64,000 bases of DNA, from positions 155,807 through 219,806 of the forward strand of contig NZ_KB900536.1 of NCBI RefSeq assembly GCF_000378965.1. The letters are read 5' to 3'. The DNA comes from Thioalkalivibrio thiocyanodenitrificans ARhD 1 (lineage in GTDB: Bacteria > Pseudomonadota > Gammaproteobacteria > Ectothiorhodospirales > Ectothiorhodospiraceae). The notes below the pieces were generated by a model that made no database searches, had not been told where the DNA came from, and was given only the letters and a program-made list of their open reading frames with translations. The translations under genes were made by a program, and so were the position numbers. This document shows, piece after piece, positions 49,247-58,769 of the stretch (the stretch's first letter is position 1; each line of letters opens with the position of its first letter).

Positions 49247-49824
49247 CTGCCCTCGAAGGCGTGCGACAGGGTGCCGCGGTCCACGTATTCGAGTTCACCG
49301 CCCAGCGGCACACCATGCGCGATGCGGGTACTGCGGATGCCCCGGGCGCGGGCCATCTCGCCGATGTAGTGGGCGGTCACCTCGCCTTCCGCGGTGGTGC
49401 CGGTGGCCAGGATCACCTCGCGGATCTCGCCCGCGTCAAACCGGGCCTCCAGCCGGTCCAGGCCCAGTTCCTCCGGGCCGATGCCGTCCAGGGGGGACAG
49501 GTGACCCAGCAGCACGTGATACTGGCCCCGGTATCCGGTGGCCTGCTCCACCGCCAGGACATCGGCCGGCGCTTCCACCACGCAGACCAGATCCCGCCGC
49601 CGGCCGGCATCGCCGCACAGGGCACAGGTTTCGTGTTCCGTGAGCGTACGGCAGGTGCTGCAGTGACCGATACGCGCCATGGCATCGCTCAGGCAACGGG
49701 ACAGCCGCTCGCCGCCCGGGCGGTCACGTTCGAGCAGGTGCAGCGCCATGCGCTGCGCCGATCTGGGCCCCACCCCGGGCAGGCAGCGCAGGGCGTCGAT
49801 CAGTTCGTCGAGCAGGCTGGCCAC
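49234..49824 (-). CDS. recR: Recombination protein RecR
   Basis: Zinc-finger/Toprim protein of RecFOR gap repair. The 196-residue protein has the helix-hairpin-helix [17 protein letters not shown], the zinc Cys set [16 protein letters not shown], and a Toprim domain ([17 protein letters not shown]). Start is GTG (49824), 7 bases after ybaB, in the classical dnaX-ybaB-recR operon. Confidence 0.97.
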   Translation of the reverse strand: MASLLDELIDALRCLPGVGPRSAQRMALHLLERDRPGGERLSRCLSDAMARIGHCSTCRTLTEHETCALCGDAGRRRDLVCVVEAPADVLAVEQATGYRGQYHVLLGHLSPLDGIGPEELGLDRLEARFDAGEIREVILATGTTAEGEVTAHYIGEMARARGIRSTRIAHGVPLGGELEYVDRGTLSHAFEGRREY

Positions 49825-49831
49825 GTACGGT

Positions 49832-50158
49832 TCAGAACGGCAGCTTGAAGCCCGGCGGCAACCCCATGCCGGCGGTCATGCTGGCCATGCGTTCCCGTGT
49901 GGTTTCCTCCACGCGGTGCACGGCGTCGTTGATGGCCGCGGCCACCAGGTCCTCCAGCATGTCCCGGTCATCCTCCAGCAGGCTCGGATCGATGCTCACG
50001 CGCCGCACTTCGTGCCGGCCGGTCATCACCACGCTTACGAGGCCGCCGCCGGATTGTCCGGTCACTTCCATGCCCGCCAGTTCCTCCTGGGCACGGGCCA
50101 TGTCCTCCTGCATCTTCTGGGCCTGCTTCATCAGATTGCCAAGTCCACCTTTCATCAT
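49832..50158 (-). CDS. ybaB: YbaB/EbfC nucleoid-associated protein
   Basis: A 108-residue DNA-binding protein that pairs with dnaX and recR in most bacteria. It has [33 protein letters not shown] and [20 protein letters not shown] 5 bases before the first of two ATGs (50158) favours that start. Confidence 0.95.
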   Translation of the reverse strand: MMKGGLGNLMKQAQKMQEDMARAQEELAGMEVTGQSGGGLVSVVMTGRHEVRRVSIDPSLLEDDRDMLEDLVAAAINDAVHRVEETTRERMASMTAGMGLPPGFKLPF

Positions 50159-50324
50159 CTGTTCACCTGTATTGATCTGTTCTCGAAATGATAACGGAAG
50201 GGACACCGCACCGCCCGTCATGGAAGACGGCGCGGACGGGCCGTCTCGGTAATGTCCCGCGTGACGCGCACGACTGCCTCACCGAACCGCCAGGCACGAC
50301 GCTGCCCGGTGACCGCCACGCAAA

Positions 50325-51938
50325 TCACACGGGCTTGACGGAACCGGGCACCACCCGGGCGTCGAAGGTCTCGCTGAGGCGCGCGGTCAATTCATCCTCC
50401 GCGACGGCCGCCTCGGCGGCCTCCTGACGCTCCGCGCTGGCCCGCGCCGCGGATTCGGCGGGGGTCTCCGCGTCGGGCTGCTCCAGCACGATACGCACCT
50501 TGAGATCCGCACCCAGGTGCCGCCGGACCGCATCGATCACGCGCCGCTCGCTGGCTGCGGATTTCATGGCTTCGTGACTTGGCGACAGCACGAGCACCAG
50601 TTCATCGTCCGTCCGGCGCCCGGGCGCGCAATGATTGGCCAGGTTGAGCGCCGGACCGGACAGGCCCAGGGCCGGCACCGTGGCGGTCCAGTCCAGCGGC
50701 GCATCCCCTTTCCCGGTCGTGGCGGCGGCCGGCGCCGGTTCCGGCGTCGCGGCCTTCGGGGAGGCCCCTGTCGCGGCGCGGCGCGGTGCCGGCGCCGCCT
50801 TCGTGCCCGTATCCCGTTTCGGCACGGCGGGCGGCTCACCACCGGATGCCGCCGTGGCCGGACGGAAGGCCAGCATGCGCAGCAGGGCCATCTCGAACCC
50901 GGCCCGGGCATCCGGGGCAAGGGGCAGATCCCGACGCGCCAGCAAGGCGATCTGGTAATGGAGCTGGACATCCTCCGGCCCCAGGGTCTCCGCCAGGGCC
51001 CGCACCGCCGCCACGTCCATGGCGGCCTCATCCAGTGCATCGGGGACCTGCTGCGCCAGGGCCACCAGGTGAAGCAGGGAAAGCAGTTCCCCGAGCACCG
51101 CCGCGTAGTCCGGCGTGCGCTCCGCGAACGCGTCCACCGCACTCATCAATGCGCGGGCGTCCCCGGCGGCCAATGCCCCGAGGATCCGTTCCAGGTGATC
51201 ATTGGAGATGGTGCCCAGCATCTCGCGCACCTCCTCGTCCCGGAGCGCGCCTCCGCCATGGGCGATGGCCTGATCCAGCAGGCTCAGGGCATCGCGCATG
51301 CTGCCGGACGCGGCCCGGGCAAGGCGCATGACGGCCGGCATCTCGTGCGCCAACCCCTCTTCCTGCAGCACCTTCGCCAGATGCCCGGCCACCATGTCCG
51401 CCGGCATGGCCTTGAGATTGAACTGAAGGCAACGGGACAGGATGGTGGGGGGGAGCTTCTGGGGGTCGGTGGTCGCCAGCAGGAACTTCACATGGGGCGG
51501 CGGCTCTTCCAGGGTCTTGAGCAGGGCATTGAAACTGTGGCCGGAGAGCATGTGCACCTCGTCGATGAGGTACACCTTGTAGCGGCCCCGGGTCGGCGCG
51601 TACTGCACATTGTCCAGCAGCTCCCGGGTGTCCTCCACCTTGGTGCGCGAGGCGGCGTCCACCTCGATGAGATCGATGAAACGCCCTTCGTCGATCTCCC
51701 GGCAGGCGGTACAGGTGCCGCAGGGCGTCGCCGTGACGCCGGTTTCACAATTGAGACACCTGGCCAGCACCCGCGCCACGGTGGTCTTGCCCACGCCCCG
51801 GGTTCCCGTGAACAGGTAGGCGTGATGCAGACGCTGGTCGCGCAGCGCGTTGGACAGGGCCCGCACCACATGGGGCTGCCCCACCATCTCCTCGAAACTG
51901 CGCGGACGCCACTTGCGGGCGAGAACCTGATACGACAT
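50325..51938 (-). CDS. dnaX: DNA polymerase III subunit gamma/tau
   Basis: Clamp-loader ATPase. The 537-residue protein has YQVLARKWRPRSFEEMVGQPHVV, Walker A GTRGVGKTTVARVLA, a Cys4 zinc module (CLNCETGVTATPCGTCTAC), YLIDEVHML (Walker B) and a Pro/Ala-rich linker (PAPRRAATGASPKAATPEPAPAAA) before the tau C-terminal domain. I saw no A-rich slippery site, so gamma may not be made by frameshifting here. Confidence 0.96.
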   Translation of the reverse strand: MSYQVLARKWRPRSFEEMVGQPHVVRALSNALRDQRLHHAYLFTGTRGVGKTTVARVLARCLNCETGVTATPCGTCTACREIDEGRFIDLIEVDAASRTKVEDTRELLDNVQYAPTRGRYKVYLIDEVHMLSGHSFNALLKTLEEPPPHVKFLLATTDPQKLPPTILSRCLQFNLKAMPADMVAGHLAKVLQEEGLAHEMPAVMRLARAASGSMRDALSLLDQAIAHGGGALRDEEVREMLGTISNDHLERILGALAAGDARALMSAVDAFAERTPDYAAVLGELLSLLHLVALAQQVPDALDEAAMDVAAVRALAETLGPEDVQLHYQIALLARRDLPLAPDARAGFEMALLRMLAFRPATAASGGEPPAVPKRDTGTKAAPAPRRAATGASPKAATPEPAPAAATTGKGDAPLDWTATVPALGLSGPALNLANHCAPGRRTDDELVLVLSPSHEAMKSAASERRVIDAVRRHLGADLKVRIVLEQPDAETPAESAARASAERQEAAEAAVAEDELTARLSETFDARVVPGSVKPV

Positions 51939-52002
51939 GGGATCTGATCGATGCTCAGTGGTGTATCGAAGTGATCACCATCATACAGCAGGGGGGGTTG
52001 AT

Positions 52003-52073
52003 GGTCAGTGGTCAATAGTCAGTTGTCCGTTGTCAGTTGAAAAACAACGGACCACTGACAACGGACAACTGAC
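52003..52073. repeat. Inverted heptamer hairpin between dnaX and the 4.5S RNA
   Basis: The left arm is GGTCAGT, GGTCAAT, AGTCAGT, TGTCCGT, TGTCAGT (52003-52037). The right arm is AACGGAC, CACTGAC, AACGGAC, AACTGAC (52046-52073). Bases 52018-52037 and 52054-52073 are a perfect 20-bp inverted repeat. It lies 10 bases past the 3' end of the 4.5S RNA gene, so it may end that transcript. Confidence 0.93.
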
Positions 52074-52083
52074 CGCCCTTAAA

Positions 52084-52198
52084 GGTGGCAACCCGCACCA
52101 GCCACACCCCGGCGCCCAAGTCCACTGCTGCCGTTGCTCCCTTCCGGGCCTGGCGGGGTTCACAGTTTATTGTCGCGAGGGGACCGATGCGGGTCACC
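52084..52198 (-). ncRNA. ffs: Signal recognition particle 4.5S RNA
   Basis: RNA core of the SRP that targets inner-membrane proteins with Ffh. On the minus strand the invariant apical sequence CCAGGCCCGGAAGGGAGCAA...GGCAGC is present, with complementary ends GGTG-ACCCGCA and TGCGGGT-TGCCACC closing a rod about 115 nt long (E. coli: 114). It lies upstream of dnaX, a frequent neighbour. Exact ends are estimated from the closing stem. Confidence 0.92.
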
Positions 52199-52364
52199 AT
52201 TGAGGATTGCGCGGTGGGCCGGGGCATCCGGACGGGCCGGTCCCGCGCACAGGGGCGGCAGTGTAACACCGGCGGCGATGCCCGGTACACCCGGCCATGG
52301 CGAAGGGCGGGGCCCTGCCCTCTCACCATCGGGCGTTTCCCGGATCGCCGGGTGATCGCGGCAG

Positions 52365-54929
52365 TCAGGACCCCGTCGTGACCACGATGCGCTGCGCCTC
52401 GGCGTCCGCGTACAGGGTCACCTCCCCCGGCGCCACGTCGGCCACGTGCACCACCTGTGCCCACTTTCCGGCATCCGGTACCAGCCCGGCGAGCCGGTTC
52501 GGCAGATCGAGCAGCGCCCTCTCGTCGATCCCGTTCTCCGGGCGCTTCGGGAACAGCGCGAAGTACAGCATGTCGGACTCGATCAACTCGTTGATGAAAT
52601 GGGTGCCCAGGGAGACATCCGGCACCAGGTTGTCGTGCATCGCCACGATCTCGCACAAGGCGTCCACATGATTGATCTCGGAGAACGAGACCGGCAAACC
52701 CAGCGAAGGATCGCGCGTGCCCCAGCGGCCCGGACCGAGCATCAGCACGCAGCGCCCGGCGCTCTCGCGGTTGATCCTGCCCACCAGCCGGGTGACCGCG
52801 AGACGGTCATCCTGGGTAAGCGCGCCGAACGACCCGGGCACGACGTAGACGATGCGCTCGGGGCGTATCACCCGACTCGGACCGATCACCGCGCCCTGCG
52901 CGGTGATCAGGCGCGGCGCCTGTTCCGGCGGTTCTCCGGCGCTGCCGCCGCCCAGATCGCGAACCTGCATCGGGCGGCACTGCAGTACATTAATGCGGTA
53001 ACTTCCGTCGGGCAGGAAGTTCAGTGCGAACTCGATCTCGACCGCGTGCCGGTACGCGGCGTGAAGCCGCTCGAGGATCATGCGCAGATCGTCCACGAAG
53101 GGAGTCCTCTCCACCAGCCCGTCGAAGGTCAGGAAGGCCGGGCGCCCGGCGTCCTCACGGGTGGTGAACAGCGCCATCGGGAAGTCCGGCTGTCCGCGCA
53201 CATACTCGGAAAAGGGGCCTGACACCACCCTGTTGTCATGCAGGTCCAGCGCGTCCATGCGGCGCTGGGCGTAGCGGGCGATGGCGCCGAAGCGGGTTTC
53301 CGGGCGCAGGTTGGGGGCATTGAGGGCGATCAGCCGCGTGTAGTCGTCATCGGCCCGATCCACCGCGCGTGTTCCCAGTCCGGCGACCAGTCGAACGACC
53401 CCCGCGTGCATGTCGATTCGCGGGTTCCAGGGATAGGGATTGACCGACAGGCCCACGCCCGCGGCATGCGGGTGGAAGTAGCGCGTGCCGGCGGTGCCGG
53501 ACACCCGCATGATCAGCAGGCCCATCTGCTCGTCCTCGCCCAGCAGGCCGCGCCGTTCACGATAGCGCAGGGCCTGTTCGCCCAGCGTGCTCGCGTAGAC
53601 CTGGCGCACCGCATCCAGCAGGTCCGCAAGCCGCTTCTCCCGCGGACCCTGGTTGACGCAGAAGACGCTCTCGTACTGCCCGGCGAACGCGTTGCCGTAG
53701 CGGTCCTCCAGCCGCGAGCTCGAACGCACGATGAAGGGCCATTCGCCGAAATAATCGAGCATGCCCTCGAACTGCCGGATCGTCGACTCGGGAAAGACCC
53801 CGTTCATGATCCGTTCGCGCGCCTCGTCCAGTTGCTGCAGGAAACCCGACGGGTCGCGCTGGCGCCGGCGGATCCACCAGACCCCGTTCTGCACGAGAAA
53901 GGACTCGAACACCACGGAACCGACATAGAACGAGTCATGCGCCTCCAGGCGGGCATGCAGCTCGGGGGCGTCACGGTGCAGGATCGCGCGCGCCAGCAGC
54001 ATGCCGAGCGCCTTGCCGCCGATCGACCCGATGCCGATCATGCGGTCACGCACCAGGAGCACATCGTCGATGGTGAGGTACTCGCGGATCAGCCGCGCCA
54101 TCTGCGGATCATCGGGGAAGACCCGGCGGCTCAGGCTCTCGAACCACCGCGCCTCCAGCGCCGGTTCCGGATCGCCCGCCTGACGTTTCGCGATCACGGC
54201 GCGCACGGCGGAGAACTGGCGTTGCCAGTGGCCGACGGACGGGGTGTCCTCGAGTCCGGGCCACTGGGAGCCCGCCAGGACCTCCGACACGGTGCCGCTG
54301 TCGGCCACCGCCCGGAAGGTGTCGCCGCTCTCCCATACGTGCATCAGGTTCATTGCCGCGGCGGAACGGTGCTGCACCTTGATCGGCCGGATGTAGTGCC
54401 GGCCCCGGCAGCGGAACACGTCGAGCAGAAACTGCGTGGTGTCGATGATCATCTCCATCGCTTCCCACGCATGGGTGTTTCGATAGATGCTGAAGTAGGT
54501 CACCGTGTACAGATCGAACAGGCGCGGGCAGGTGAGCCGGAAGAAATTGCCCATCATCCGGTCCGACTGCCAGGCCTCGGCCAGGTCCGACAGGCAGTCG
54601 AAGACGTACAGCGTCTCCGTGCCCGCCTCCTCGATAACCGAATGGACCTGATCCACGAAGGCATCGAAACCGTCGCCCGGCTGCGGATAATGGATCTCCA
54701 CATGCCCGTCATCGGGCAGCAGCGGCGCGTGGGCGGCGAAGCGGAAATAGATCAGGCGGCGCCGCTGGCGTCGTGCCGATTCGGCATAAGGGGCAACCAG
54801 GGCGAGATACTCGTCCAGGGTCTGGATCTGCCAGACGATGTTGTCACCGCGCTCCACGCCTTGCAGCACGGCGTCCAGGCCGGGCAGGCCGGTGGTGGGC
54901 GCAAACGAGGCGGGTGTCGGCGAAGTCAT
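52365..54929 (-). CDS. PEP-synthase-type ATP-grasp (pyruvate phosphate dikinase N-domain) protein
   Basis: An 854-residue protein. The central and C-terminal part is a PPDK/PEP-synthase nucleotide-binding domain (WPFIVRSSSRLEDRYGNAFAGQYESVFC, RYFHPHAAGVGLSVNPYPWNP, LQCRPMQVRDL) without the catalytic-His and PEP-binding domains of real PEP synthase. The first 230 residues resemble a KaiC/RecA-type fold (GLPGLDAVLQGVERGDNIVW, TLYVFDCLSDLAEAW) but have no Walker A. Function unknown; a kinase or dikinase-like regulator is possible. AGGGGA 6 bases before the ATG at 54929. Divergent from the ABC operon. Confidence 0.85.
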   Translation of the reverse strand: MTSPTPASFAPTTGLPGLDAVLQGVERGDNIVWQIQTLDEYLALVAPYAESARRQRRRLIYFRFAAHAPLLPDDGHVEIHYPQPGDGFDAFVDQVHSVIEEAGTETLYVFDCLSDLAEAWQSDRMMGNFFRLTCPRLFDLYTVTYFSIYRNTHAWEAMEMIIDTTQFLLDVFRCRGRHYIRPIKVQHRSAAAMNLMHVWESGDTFRAVADSGTVSEVLAGSQWPGLEDTPSVGHWQRQFSAVRAVIAKRQAGDPEPALEARWFESLSRRVFPDDPQMARLIREYLTIDDVLLVRDRMIGIGSIGGKALGMLLARAILHRDAPELHARLEAHDSFYVGSVVFESFLVQNGVWWIRRRQRDPSGFLQQLDEARERIMNGVFPESTIRQFEGMLDYFGEWPFIVRSSSRLEDRYGNAFAGQYESVFCVNQGPREKRLADLLDAVRQVYASTLGEQALRYRERRGLLGEDEQMGLLIMRVSGTAGTRYFHPHAAGVGLSVNPYPWNPRIDMHAGVVRLVAGLGTRAVDRADDDYTRLIALNAPNLRPETRFGAIARYAQRRMDALDLHDNRVVSGPFSEYVRGQPDFPMALFTTREDAGRPAFLTFDGLVERTPFVDDLRMILERLHAAYRHAVEIEFALNFLPDGSYRINVLQCRPMQVRDLGGGSAGEPPEQAPRLITAQGAVIGPSRVIRPERIVYVVPGSFGALTQDDRLAVTRLVGRINRESAGRCVLMLGPGRWGTRDPSLGLPVSFSEINHVDALCEIVAMHDNLVPDVSLGTHFINELIESDMLYFALFPKRPENGIDERALLDLPNRLAGLVPDAGKWAQVVHVADVAPGEVTLYADAEAQRIVVTTGS

Positions 54930-55129
54930 GGCATCCCCTGCAGGGCCGGGCCGGAATGGACCGGTGGGGCCCACGTTACAATGCGCCCGTGGTCAACGGA
55001 AGGATCACCCGCCGAATCCCGGCGCATCCGCACGGGCTGTTTCAGGACCACCGGCGCTTACAGTAGGCTGTAGGCAGCCCTGCGCCGCCATCCCGGCGAC
55101 GCGTCGACCCATGGAGGAATCCCCGGCCG

Positions 55130-57661
55130 ATGGCTCTGCGCACGCTCCTGCCCGTCATTGTGGCGGTCCTGCTGGCCGGTGTGGTCTCCATCATCCTCTG
55201 GATGGGCGGTCGCGGCGACGTCCTCGACGGGGCCCCCGCGGTACAGCCCGGGCAGCCCGCCGACCGGCAGGGCGCCCTGGTCGACGAGGTGATCTTCACC
55301 CAGGAGACCGACCCGGGCCGCATCACCGCCCTGATCGAACGCGGCTCGCACCACCTGTTCACCCAGGGCATCAACAGCACCGCGATCTTCCGCCAGATCC
55401 AGGCCTCCCCCCATGTGGACTACCACCTCTCGCGCGGCACCGTCACCGAACTGACCCTCAACCCGGCGCCCTTCGAGGACGGCCGGCTGAACCCCTTCCA
55501 GGTGCCGGCGGTGCGCGAGGCCATGAACTGGCTGGTGGACCGCCGCTACATCGCCGAGGAACTGTTCGGCGGGCTCGCGCGGCCCCGCTACCTGCCGCTC
55601 TCCACCGCCTTCCCCGACTACGCCCGCCTGGCCGGGACCGCGCGCGAACTGGAAATCCGCTACCGCCACGACCCGGCGCGCGCCAAGGCGGTGATCAGCC
55701 GCGAGATGGAGAAGCTCGGTGCCGAGCGGGTGGGCGGCCGCTGGCATTACCGAGGCGCGCCGGTGGAGCTGATCGTGCTGATCCGCACCGAGGACCTGCG
55801 CGAGCGGGTCGGCGACGATGTGGCCAACCGGCTCGAGGATCTCGGCTTCCGGGTGCGGCGGCTGTACCGCACCGCCGACGAGGCCTCGCGGATCTGGATC
55901 GCCACGGATCCCTCCGCCGGAGGCTGGCACGTCTACACGGGCGGCTGGATCTCCACGGTGATCAACCGCGATGCCGGCGGCGATCTCAGCTACTACTACA
56001 CCCCGCGCGGGCGCCCCGATCCGCTCTGGCAGGCCTACGATCCGGACCCCGCCTTCGCCGCACTGGCCGAGCGCCTGGACCGGCGCGACTACCGGAGCCT
56101 GGAGGAGCGCGAGGCGCTCATGATCGAGGGGCTGGGCGGCGCCATGAAGGAGTCGACCCGCATCTGGCTGGTGGACCAGGAGAGCGCCTGGCCCCACGCC
56201 CGGAACCTGGACATCGCCGTGGATCTGGCCGGCGGGGTGTCCGGCTCCGCGCTGTGGCCCTACACCCTGCGTTTCCACGAGGGGCTCGGCGGGCGCGTGG
56301 TGGTGGGCACGCCGAGCCTGCTCACCGAGCCCTGGAACCCGGTGGCCGGCAGCAACTGGATCTTCGATCAGATGATCCTGCGCTCGCTCAACGACACCAC
56401 CGTGCTGCCCGATCCCTTCACCGGCCTGTACTGGCCGCAGCGCCTCGCCGGGGCCGAGGTCACCGTCGCGGAAGACGCGCCGGTGCGGCGCACCCTGGAC
56501 TGGGTGACGCTGGACACCGCCGCCTTCATCCCCGTCCCCGAGGATGCGTGGATCGACTGGGACGCCGGGGAGGGCCGCATCGTCACCGTCGGCGAGAAGC
56601 ATCCCGAGGGCGTCACCGCCCGCTCCCGCACCGTCCTGCGCTACGAGGACGACTACCTGGAGCGCCGCTGGCACGACGGATCGCAGGTGTCGCTCGCCGA
56701 CATGATCCTGCCGTGGATACTCGTCTTCGAGCGGGCCGACGAGCAGAGCCCGCTGTTCGACCCCGGTCACCTGCCGCCCTTCGAGGTCTACCAGCGCCAT
56801 TTCAGGGGCTGGCGGATCGTGGACACCGCGCCGCTCACCGTCGAGGTCTACAGCGACCAGATCTTCCCGGACGCCGAGGTGCTGGTGGCCAACCGCACCC
56901 CCGGGATGCTGCCCTGGCACGTACTGGCCCTGGGCATGGACGCCGAGCGTTTCCGGGAACTGGCGTTCTCATCGGGCAAGGCCGACCGTACCGGCGTGGA
57001 ATGGATGAACCTGGTCTCCGGGCCCAGCCTCGAGATCCTGCGCGGTTACCTGACGGCGGCGGTGGCATCCGGGCGGGTGCCCCATGCGCATGTCCTGGGG
57101 CCCTGGATGACCGCCGATGAGCCGCAGCGGCGCTACGCGGCGCTGCAGGAATGGCATCGGCAGCGGGGCCACTTCTGGGTCGGCGACGGCCCCTTCCGGC
57201 TGCATTCCGTGCGGCCGGTGGAGGGCGTCGTGGTCCTGCGCCGCCACGAGGACTTCCCGGACCGGGGCGACAAGTGGCTGCGCTTCACCGAGCCGCGCAT
57301 CCCGGAGCCGGACCTGACCGGGCCGCTGGTGGTGGAGCACGGCGAGGCGGTGACACTGGAACTTGTCCTCACCTTCACCGGCGAGCCCTACCCGAACGCC
57401 GAGATCGACGGGGTGCGCTACCTGCTCTTCGACGGCGACGACCGCCTCGCCGCCCGGGGCGACGGCGAGCCGGTGGACGAGGGCCGCTGGCACATCCGGC
57501 TGCCCGTCGAGACCCTGGCCCGGCTGGGCACCGGGGCGAACAGCCTGGAGGTGGCGATCACCACCGACAACGTCGCCCTGCCCGTGTTCGTCACCCACGC
57601 CTTCGCCACCGTGCCGTCCCGGCGCGAGGCGGTGCGCCGCGAGGAGAACCCCGATGAGTGA
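55130..57661 (+). CDS. ABC transporter substrate-binding protein with apparent circular permutation
   Basis: An 843-residue membrane-anchored binding protein of the peptide/nickel (SBP_bac_5-like) type, first gene of a five-gene operon. One N-terminal helix (LLPVIVAVLLAGVVSIILWM) anchors it. The features that normally end such proteins come first: AVREAMNWLVDRRYI (128-141) and DPARAKAVISREMEKLG. Those that normally begin them come later: LLTEPWNPVAGSNW (397-410), RRWHDGSQVSLADM (512-525) and GDGPFRL (685-691). An Ig-like domain ends the chain (about 740-830). GGAGGAA precedes the ATG. Confidence 0.85.
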   Translation: MALRTLLPVIVAVLLAGVVSIILWMGGRGDVLDGAPAVQPGQPADRQGALVDEVIFTQETDPGRITALIERGSHHLFTQGINSTAIFRQIQASPHVDYHLSRGTVTELTLNPAPFEDGRLNPFQVPAVREAMNWLVDRRYIAEELFGGLARPRYLPLSTAFPDYARLAGTARELEIRYRHDPARAKAVISREMEKLGAERVGGRWHYRGAPVELIVLIRTEDLRERVGDDVANRLEDLGFRVRRLYRTADEASRIWIATDPSAGGWHVYTGGWISTVINRDAGGDLSYYYTPRGRPDPLWQAYDPDPAFAALAERLDRRDYRSLEEREALMIEGLGGAMKESTRIWLVDQESAWPHARNLDIAVDLAGGVSGSALWPYTLRFHEGLGGRVVVGTPSLLTEPWNPVAGSNWIFDQMILRSLNDTTVLPDPFTGLYWPQRLAGAEVTVAEDAPVRRTLDWVTLDTAAFIPVPEDAWIDWDAGEGRIVTVGEKHPEGVTARSRTVLRYEDDYLERRWHDGSQVSLADMILPWILVFERADEQSPLFDPGHLPPFEVYQRHFRGWRIVDTAPLTVEVYSDQIFPDAEVLVANRTPGMLPWHVLALGMDAERFRELAFSSGKADRTGVEWMNLVSGPSLEILRGYLTAAVASGRVPHAHVLGPWMTADEPQRRYAALQEWHRQRGHFWVGDGPFRLHSVRPVEGVVVLRRHEDFPDRGDKWLRFTEPRIPEPDLTGPLVVEHGEAVTLELVLTFTGEPYPNAEIDGVRYLLFDGDDRLAARGDGEPVDEGRWHIRLPVETLARLGTGANSLEVAITTDNVALPVFVTHAFATVPSRREAVRREENPDE

Positions 57662-58769
57662 ATCGAGCGCCCCGCTCGCCCGCGTGCCCGGCCTGATGCG
57701 CGACCTGCGGCGACTCACGCTGTTCACCCTGCGCCGCCTGCTGGCCCTGCTGGTGACGGTCCTGATCGGGGTCTATCTCACCATCGTCATCGCCAACATG
57801 GGCGGACAGGTGGATCAGCTGCGCCTGGTGCAGATCGAGAGCCAGGTGGCCGAGCAGGTGCGCGCCGACCCGGCCTTCCATGACCTGACCGCGGAGGAGC
57901 GCACCGCGATCATGCAGCGGCAGGTGGGCCTCGAGGTGGAACGCCTGCGCCTGGACGAGCCCTTCATACTGCGCAGCTTCGACTACCTGCGCCAGGCCAT
58001 GCTGCTGGATCTCGGCCGCGCCGAACAGATGCACAGCGACGCCGGCTCGCGCCAGGTCTACAACATCATCGTCGAGCGCCTGCCGGCCACGCTGCTGCTG
58101 TTCGGCACCGCGAACCTGCTGGTGTTCTTCGTCGCCGTGTTCGCGGCCCTGGGGCTCTCGCGCCGCTACGGCAGCCGCCTCGACCAGGCGGTGATCGCCC
58201 TGGCGCCCAGTTCGGCGGCGCCGGGCTGGTTCTACGGCATCTTCCTCATCCTGCTGCTGGCCTTCGTCATGCCCCTGTTCCCGAGCGGCGGCATGGTGGC
58301 GGTGCCGCCGCCCGAGGACGGCTGGGCCTACGCCGCGAGCGTGCTCAGGCACATGGCGCTGCCCGTGGCCGCCATGTTCATCTCCTCGATCTTCATCTCC
58401 ATCTATTCCTGGCGCACCTTCTTCCTGATCCACTCCAGCGAGGACTACGTGGAGATGGCCCGCGCCAAGGGGCTGCCGGACCGCCTGATCGAACAGCGCT
58501 ACATCCTGCGCCCGACGCTCTCGCCGATCGTCACCAGCTTCCTGCTGATGCTGATCGGCCTGTGGAGCGGCGCGATCATCCTGGAGCAGGTGTTCAACTG
58601 GCCGGGGCTCGGCTCGCTGCTGTTCCAGGCCATCGGCCATCGCGACACGCCGGTGATCATCGGCTCGGTGGTGATCTTCGCCTACCTGCTGGCCGTGACG
58701 GTCTTTCTGCTGGATATCCTCTACGCGATCCTCGATCCCCGCGTGCGCATCGAAGGAGGCCGGCGATGA
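57654..58769 (+). CDS. ABC transporter permease (DppB type)
   Basis: A 371-residue inner-membrane permease, first of two. TM1 (RRLLALLVTVLIGVYLTIVIANMG) is followed by a periplasmic segment rich in charged helices (QIESQVAEQVRADPAFHDLT), then the core TMs with the EAA-type loop EDYVEMARAKGLPDRLIEQRYILRPTLSPIV and ILEQVFNWPGLGSLL. Overlaps the binding protein by 8 bases and the next permease by 4. Confidence 0.93.
   Translation: MSESSAPLARVPGLMRDLRRLTLFTLRRLLALLVTVLIGVYLTIVIANMGGQVDQLRLVQIESQVAEQVRADPAFHDLTAEERTAIMQRQVGLEVERLRLDEPFILRSFDYLRQAMLLDLGRAEQMHSDAGSRQVYNIIVERLPATLLLFGTANLLVFFVAVFAALGLSRRYGSRLDQAVIALAPSSAAPGWFYGIFLILLLAFVMPLFPSGGMVAVPPPEDGWAYAASVLRHMALPVAAMFISSIFISIYSWRTFFLIHSSEDYVEMARAKGLPDRLIEQRYILRPTLSPIVTSFLLMLIGLWSGAIILEQVFNWPGLGSLLFQAIGHRDTPVIIGSVVIFAYLLAVTVFLLDILYAILDPRVRIEGGRR

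Noticed and set aside
50325..51938. Programmed frameshift in dnaX to make gamma
   Set aside because: I found no A-rich slippery heptamer in the frame; the tau frame is continuous.
53238..56920. Long open frames antisense to the PEP-synthase-like gene and to the binding protein gene
   Set aside because: Composition is typical of shadow frames (His/Gln/Arg/Gly-rich), and the opposite strand carries conserved motifs throughout.
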